Assembly: GCA_023145315.1 (NCBI GenBank)
Contig: JAGLEA010000193.1
Span: 1 to 8,417 of the forward strand
DNA: 8,417 bases
Source: Psychrilyobacter sp.
GTDB lineage: Bacteria; Fusobacteriota; Fusobacteriia; Fusobacteriales; Fusobacteriaceae
Reading direction: 5' to 3'
Below are positions 6,517-8,417 of this stretch, one piece after another; positions within the stretch are counted from its first letter, which is position 1; each line of letters opens with the position of its first letter. The translations under genes were made by a program, and so were the position numbers. The notes under the pieces were generated by a model. That model searched no databases. It was not told where the DNA came from and saw nothing but the letters and a program-made list of their open reading frames with translations.

Positions 6517-8031
6517 TTATTTTTTAACAATAATTCTTGCTTTATTTAATATTTCTATGATAAAACTTCTAAATCCTTTATCTAATAAAAATATTATGAG
6601 GGTTGTAATAAAGTAAATAGGTCCAACTTTAACAGCTAAGATAATCCATTCTCTCCAACTCTCAATATTTTTAATGATATTAAAGAAGTTTATAAATATA
6701 TTTGATAAATAATAAATAATAAATACCTTAATAATATAGTTTAGAAGATCATATAAATAGTGAAACCATTTTTTATTAAAACATTTCATGAATACTAAAA
6801 TCGGTTGTAATAAATAAACCACAACTATATTAGAAATAATAGTTCCTATAATTACCCCATTTAAGCCTATTTTTTGAACCAAAAAAACTGATAAACCTAA
6901 ATTTAAAAGACTCTCTAAAATAGGAGCATATACATCATCATAAAACCCACTATTCGATTTAAATACTACAATCATTGATCTTGTTATCCCAATAAATAAA
7001 TTAATTAGAAGTAAGACTAATGTTAAATTAGACAGCAAATACTCTTCACCCATCCACAATCTTATAAATGGTGTAAATAAATAGTAGGAAGATCCAACAA
7101 AAATAATTCCTATTACCATATATAATGAATTTAATTTTTTAAAGTGCAAATATATTTTTTCTTTAGTGTTAGTTGCTATAAAATTTCCAATACTAGGGGA
7201 TAGTGCTGGAGTCAAAATACTAGTTATAGTCATAATCATTTGATATAATATCATATAAGTTGAATATTTAGCTACTACACTTAGAGAAGTAAATTTTGAT
7301 AAAACTATATAATCAGTGCTTAAAACTATAACAGAAGCAATTTGATGCCAAAATAGATTTCTCATGTCTTTAAAAATACTAGGATCTTTTTTAGAAACTT
7401 TAGGCAATATCTTATATGATTTTTTATAATGATTCAAATAAAAATATCCACTAATTAAATTTTCTAAAGTCATTAAGATTAAAAAAATTAAAAAAGATTG
7501 TAGATAAACTAAAACCATTAATTGAGCTATATTTACAAAAATTCTAGCACTTCCTTGTATTTTTCGAACAAAGGAGTATTCCTGATTGGCAGTAAATAAA
7601 ATGCTATATTTAGCAAAAGCATAACTAAGAGCTGTGTTTATTATATATAAAATCCAAAAAATATAAATTTTATTACCAAATGTAGGAGTATTTACTATAT
7701 TTTCTAAAAAGAAACAGCTGATACCTCCTAAAACTAAAATTAGGAGAGCTATCTTTTTATAAAAACCATTTAAAGTGTTTAAAATGACACTTATTTGATA
7801 ATTATTTTTTTCAGCTATGGGTTTATAAAGCGCATATGCTGAAGCAACTCCAATACCTAAATCCGCTAAATTGAGATATGCAATCATCTGGGTGAATAAC
7901 CTCATAAGTCCTAAAGTTTCCATTCCCATGTTATCTGCAAAGTATTTATTAGAGACAAATCCCAATATCCCAATAGTTATGGTGAAGAAAAGGTTAGTAG
8001 CTATGTTTTTTAAAATCTTAATTTTTCCCAC
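6517..8031 (-). CDS. Wzx-like polysaccharide flippase (MOP superfamily)
   Basis: This 504-residue integral membrane protein has about 12-14 hydrophobic segments along its whole length and a basic C-terminus (ILNKARIIVKK). Length, the N-terminal pattern (KILKNIATNLFFTITIGILG, then the LADLGIGVASAYALY segment) and the repeated bilobed layout fit Wzx/RfbX-type flippases of the MOP superfamily, which move undecaprenyl-linked sugar repeats across the cytoplasmic membrane. The neighbours support this: a polymerase-like membrane protein upstream, and a secreted protein and galU downstream. The gene is very AT-rich, as is usual for flippases. The start is uncertain. The open frame allows GTG at 8031-8029, but that GTG lies inside the only good ribosome binding site (GAGGTGGG); ATT at 8022-8020 is better spaced and would give a typical KILKN start. 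The next in-frame ATG would remove the first helix. The sugar substrate cannot be read from sequence. Confidence 0.88.
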   Translation of the reverse strand: MGKIKILKNIATNLFFTITIGILGFVSNKYFADNMGMETLGLMRLFTQMIAYLNLADLGIGVASAYALYKPIAEKNNYQISVILNTLNGFYKKIALLILVLGGISCFFLENIVNTPTFGNKIYIFWILYIINTALSYAFAKYSILFTANQEYSFVRKIQGSARIFVNIAQLMVLVYLQSFLIFLILMTLENLISGYFYLNHYKKSYKILPKVSKKDPSIFKDMRNLFWHQIASVIVLSTDYIVLSKFTSLSVVAKYSTYMILYQMIMTITSILTPALSPSIGNFIATNTKEKIYLHFKKLNSLYMVIGIIFVGSSYYLFTPFIRLWMGEEYLLSNLTLVLLLINLFIGITRSMIVVFKSNSGFYDDVYAPILESLLNLGLSVFLVQKIGLNGVIIGTIISNIVVVYLLQPILVFMKCFNKKWFHYLYDLLNYIIKVFIIYYLSNIFINFFNIIKNIESWREWIILAVKVGPIYFITTLIIFLLDKGFRSFIIEILNKARIIVKK

Positions 8032-8034
8032 CTC
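8027..8034 (-). promoter_or_regulatory. Ribosome binding site of the flippase gene
   Basis: GAGGTGGG on the minus strand directly follows the upstream gene's stop (TAA at 8039-8037). It overlaps the GTG at 8031-8029 and is about five bases before ATT at 8022-8020, which is why the start of the flippase is in doubt. Confidence 0.6.
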
Positions 8035-8036
8035 AC

Positions 8037-8417
8037 TTAATTTATTACCAACTCTACTAGTATTCTAAATCCTGATATTATAGGATTAGCTAAATAACTC
8101 ATTATAAATATTCCCCTTTCTTCCTTTATCTCAAAAAAAATCCCAAAAGCAGCTATAAAGATCATTACTAGTAATATTATATTAACCTTGTTTAATTCTT
8201 TTTCTAAAAAGTCTTCAGTGGTATTTAACACTAATATTAAAATTATTAGCACTTGAGATATTCTTCCAAACAAAGTATAAAATGGTGCAACTAAAAGCGC
8301 TATACCAGAGAAAAATACAGTATATTTATAAAGTGGTGAATATGCTTTCCTTAATAAACTATGAAGTAATAATAGTATTTTTGTTGCAAAAACCATTAGT
8401 AACTCTTTTGCAGCCTC
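8037..8417 (-). CDS. Membrane protein, probable EpsG/Wzy-type polysaccharide polymerase, C-terminal part only
   Basis: The frame is open from the right edge of the window (bases 8417-8397 read EAAKELL) to TAA at 8039-8037, giving the last 126 residues. The Met at 8396 is an internal residue or a poor start; I see no reason to begin the gene there. The segment has about three to four hydrophobic helices (for example VFFSGIALLVAPFYTLFGRI, VLIILILVL, VNIILLVMIFIAAFGIFFEI) with short polar loops. A helix followed by FGRISQ resembles the C-terminal part of EpsG-family O-antigen/exopolysaccharide polymerases, where an Arg follows such a helix before the next membrane segments. Its position directly before a Wzx-like flippase, two bases before the ribosome binding site, supports this. 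The family call is moderate because most of the protein lies outside the window; another multi-spanning envelope protein is possible. Confidence 0.6.
   Translation of the reverse strand, partial: EAAKELLMVFATKILLLLHSLLRKAYSPLYKYTVFFSGIALLVAPFYTLFGRISQVLIILILVLNTTEDFLEKELNKVNIILLVMIFIAAFGIFFEIKEERGIFIMSYLANPIISGFRILVELVIN

Overview
The window is AT-rich (some 60-base stretches fall near 10% G+C) and every supported gene lies on the minus strand, so transcription reads from high to low coordinates. Strong GGAGG-type ribosome binding sites, very low G+C and the gene content suggest a low-GC anaerobe. The overall look resembles Fusobacteriota (Ilyobacter/Propionigenium/Cetobacterium type), but a Clostridia-like Firmicute cannot be excluded from sequence alone. 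There is no rRNA, tRNA, CRISPR array or insertion sequence that I can support.

Block 1 (about 8417 down to 4632) is the downstream end of an exopolysaccharide/capsule or O-antigen cluster. In transcription order it holds the C-terminal part of a multi-spanning membrane protein that looks like an EpsG/Wzy-type polymerase, a Wzx-like flippase, a secreted protein of unknown function with a striking set of conserved-looking motifs, and galU (UTP-glucose-1-phosphate uridylyltransferase). A strong hairpin terminator at 4575-4616 closes the block. The genes fit one task: GalU makes UDP-glucose for sugar-repeat synthesis in the cytoplasm, the flippase moves lipid-linked repeats outward, the polymerase joins them, and the secreted protein acts outside the cytoplasmic membrane on something not yet known.

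Block 2 (4498 down to 1) is a separate two-gene unit. It has tex, an RNA-binding YqgF/HhH/S1 protein with a likely TTG start, and, one base after its stop codon, a large membrane sensor histidine kinase. The kinase has an extracytoplasmic sensor region, HAMP, GAF, a divergent dimerisation/phosphoacceptor region and a HATPase domain whose G2 box is atypical. It runs off the left edge of the window, probably only a few residues before its C-terminus. It has no obvious stop, frameshift or missing start: the frame is open for all 778 codons from 2334 to 1.

There is no gene-free stretch over 300 bases. The longest gap is 133 bases (4499-4631) and holds the galU terminator, a possible tex promoter and the tex ribosome binding site. 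The points most worth following are the unknown secreted protein in the polysaccharide cluster, the divergent kinase coupled to tex, and a possible ATT start codon for the flippase.
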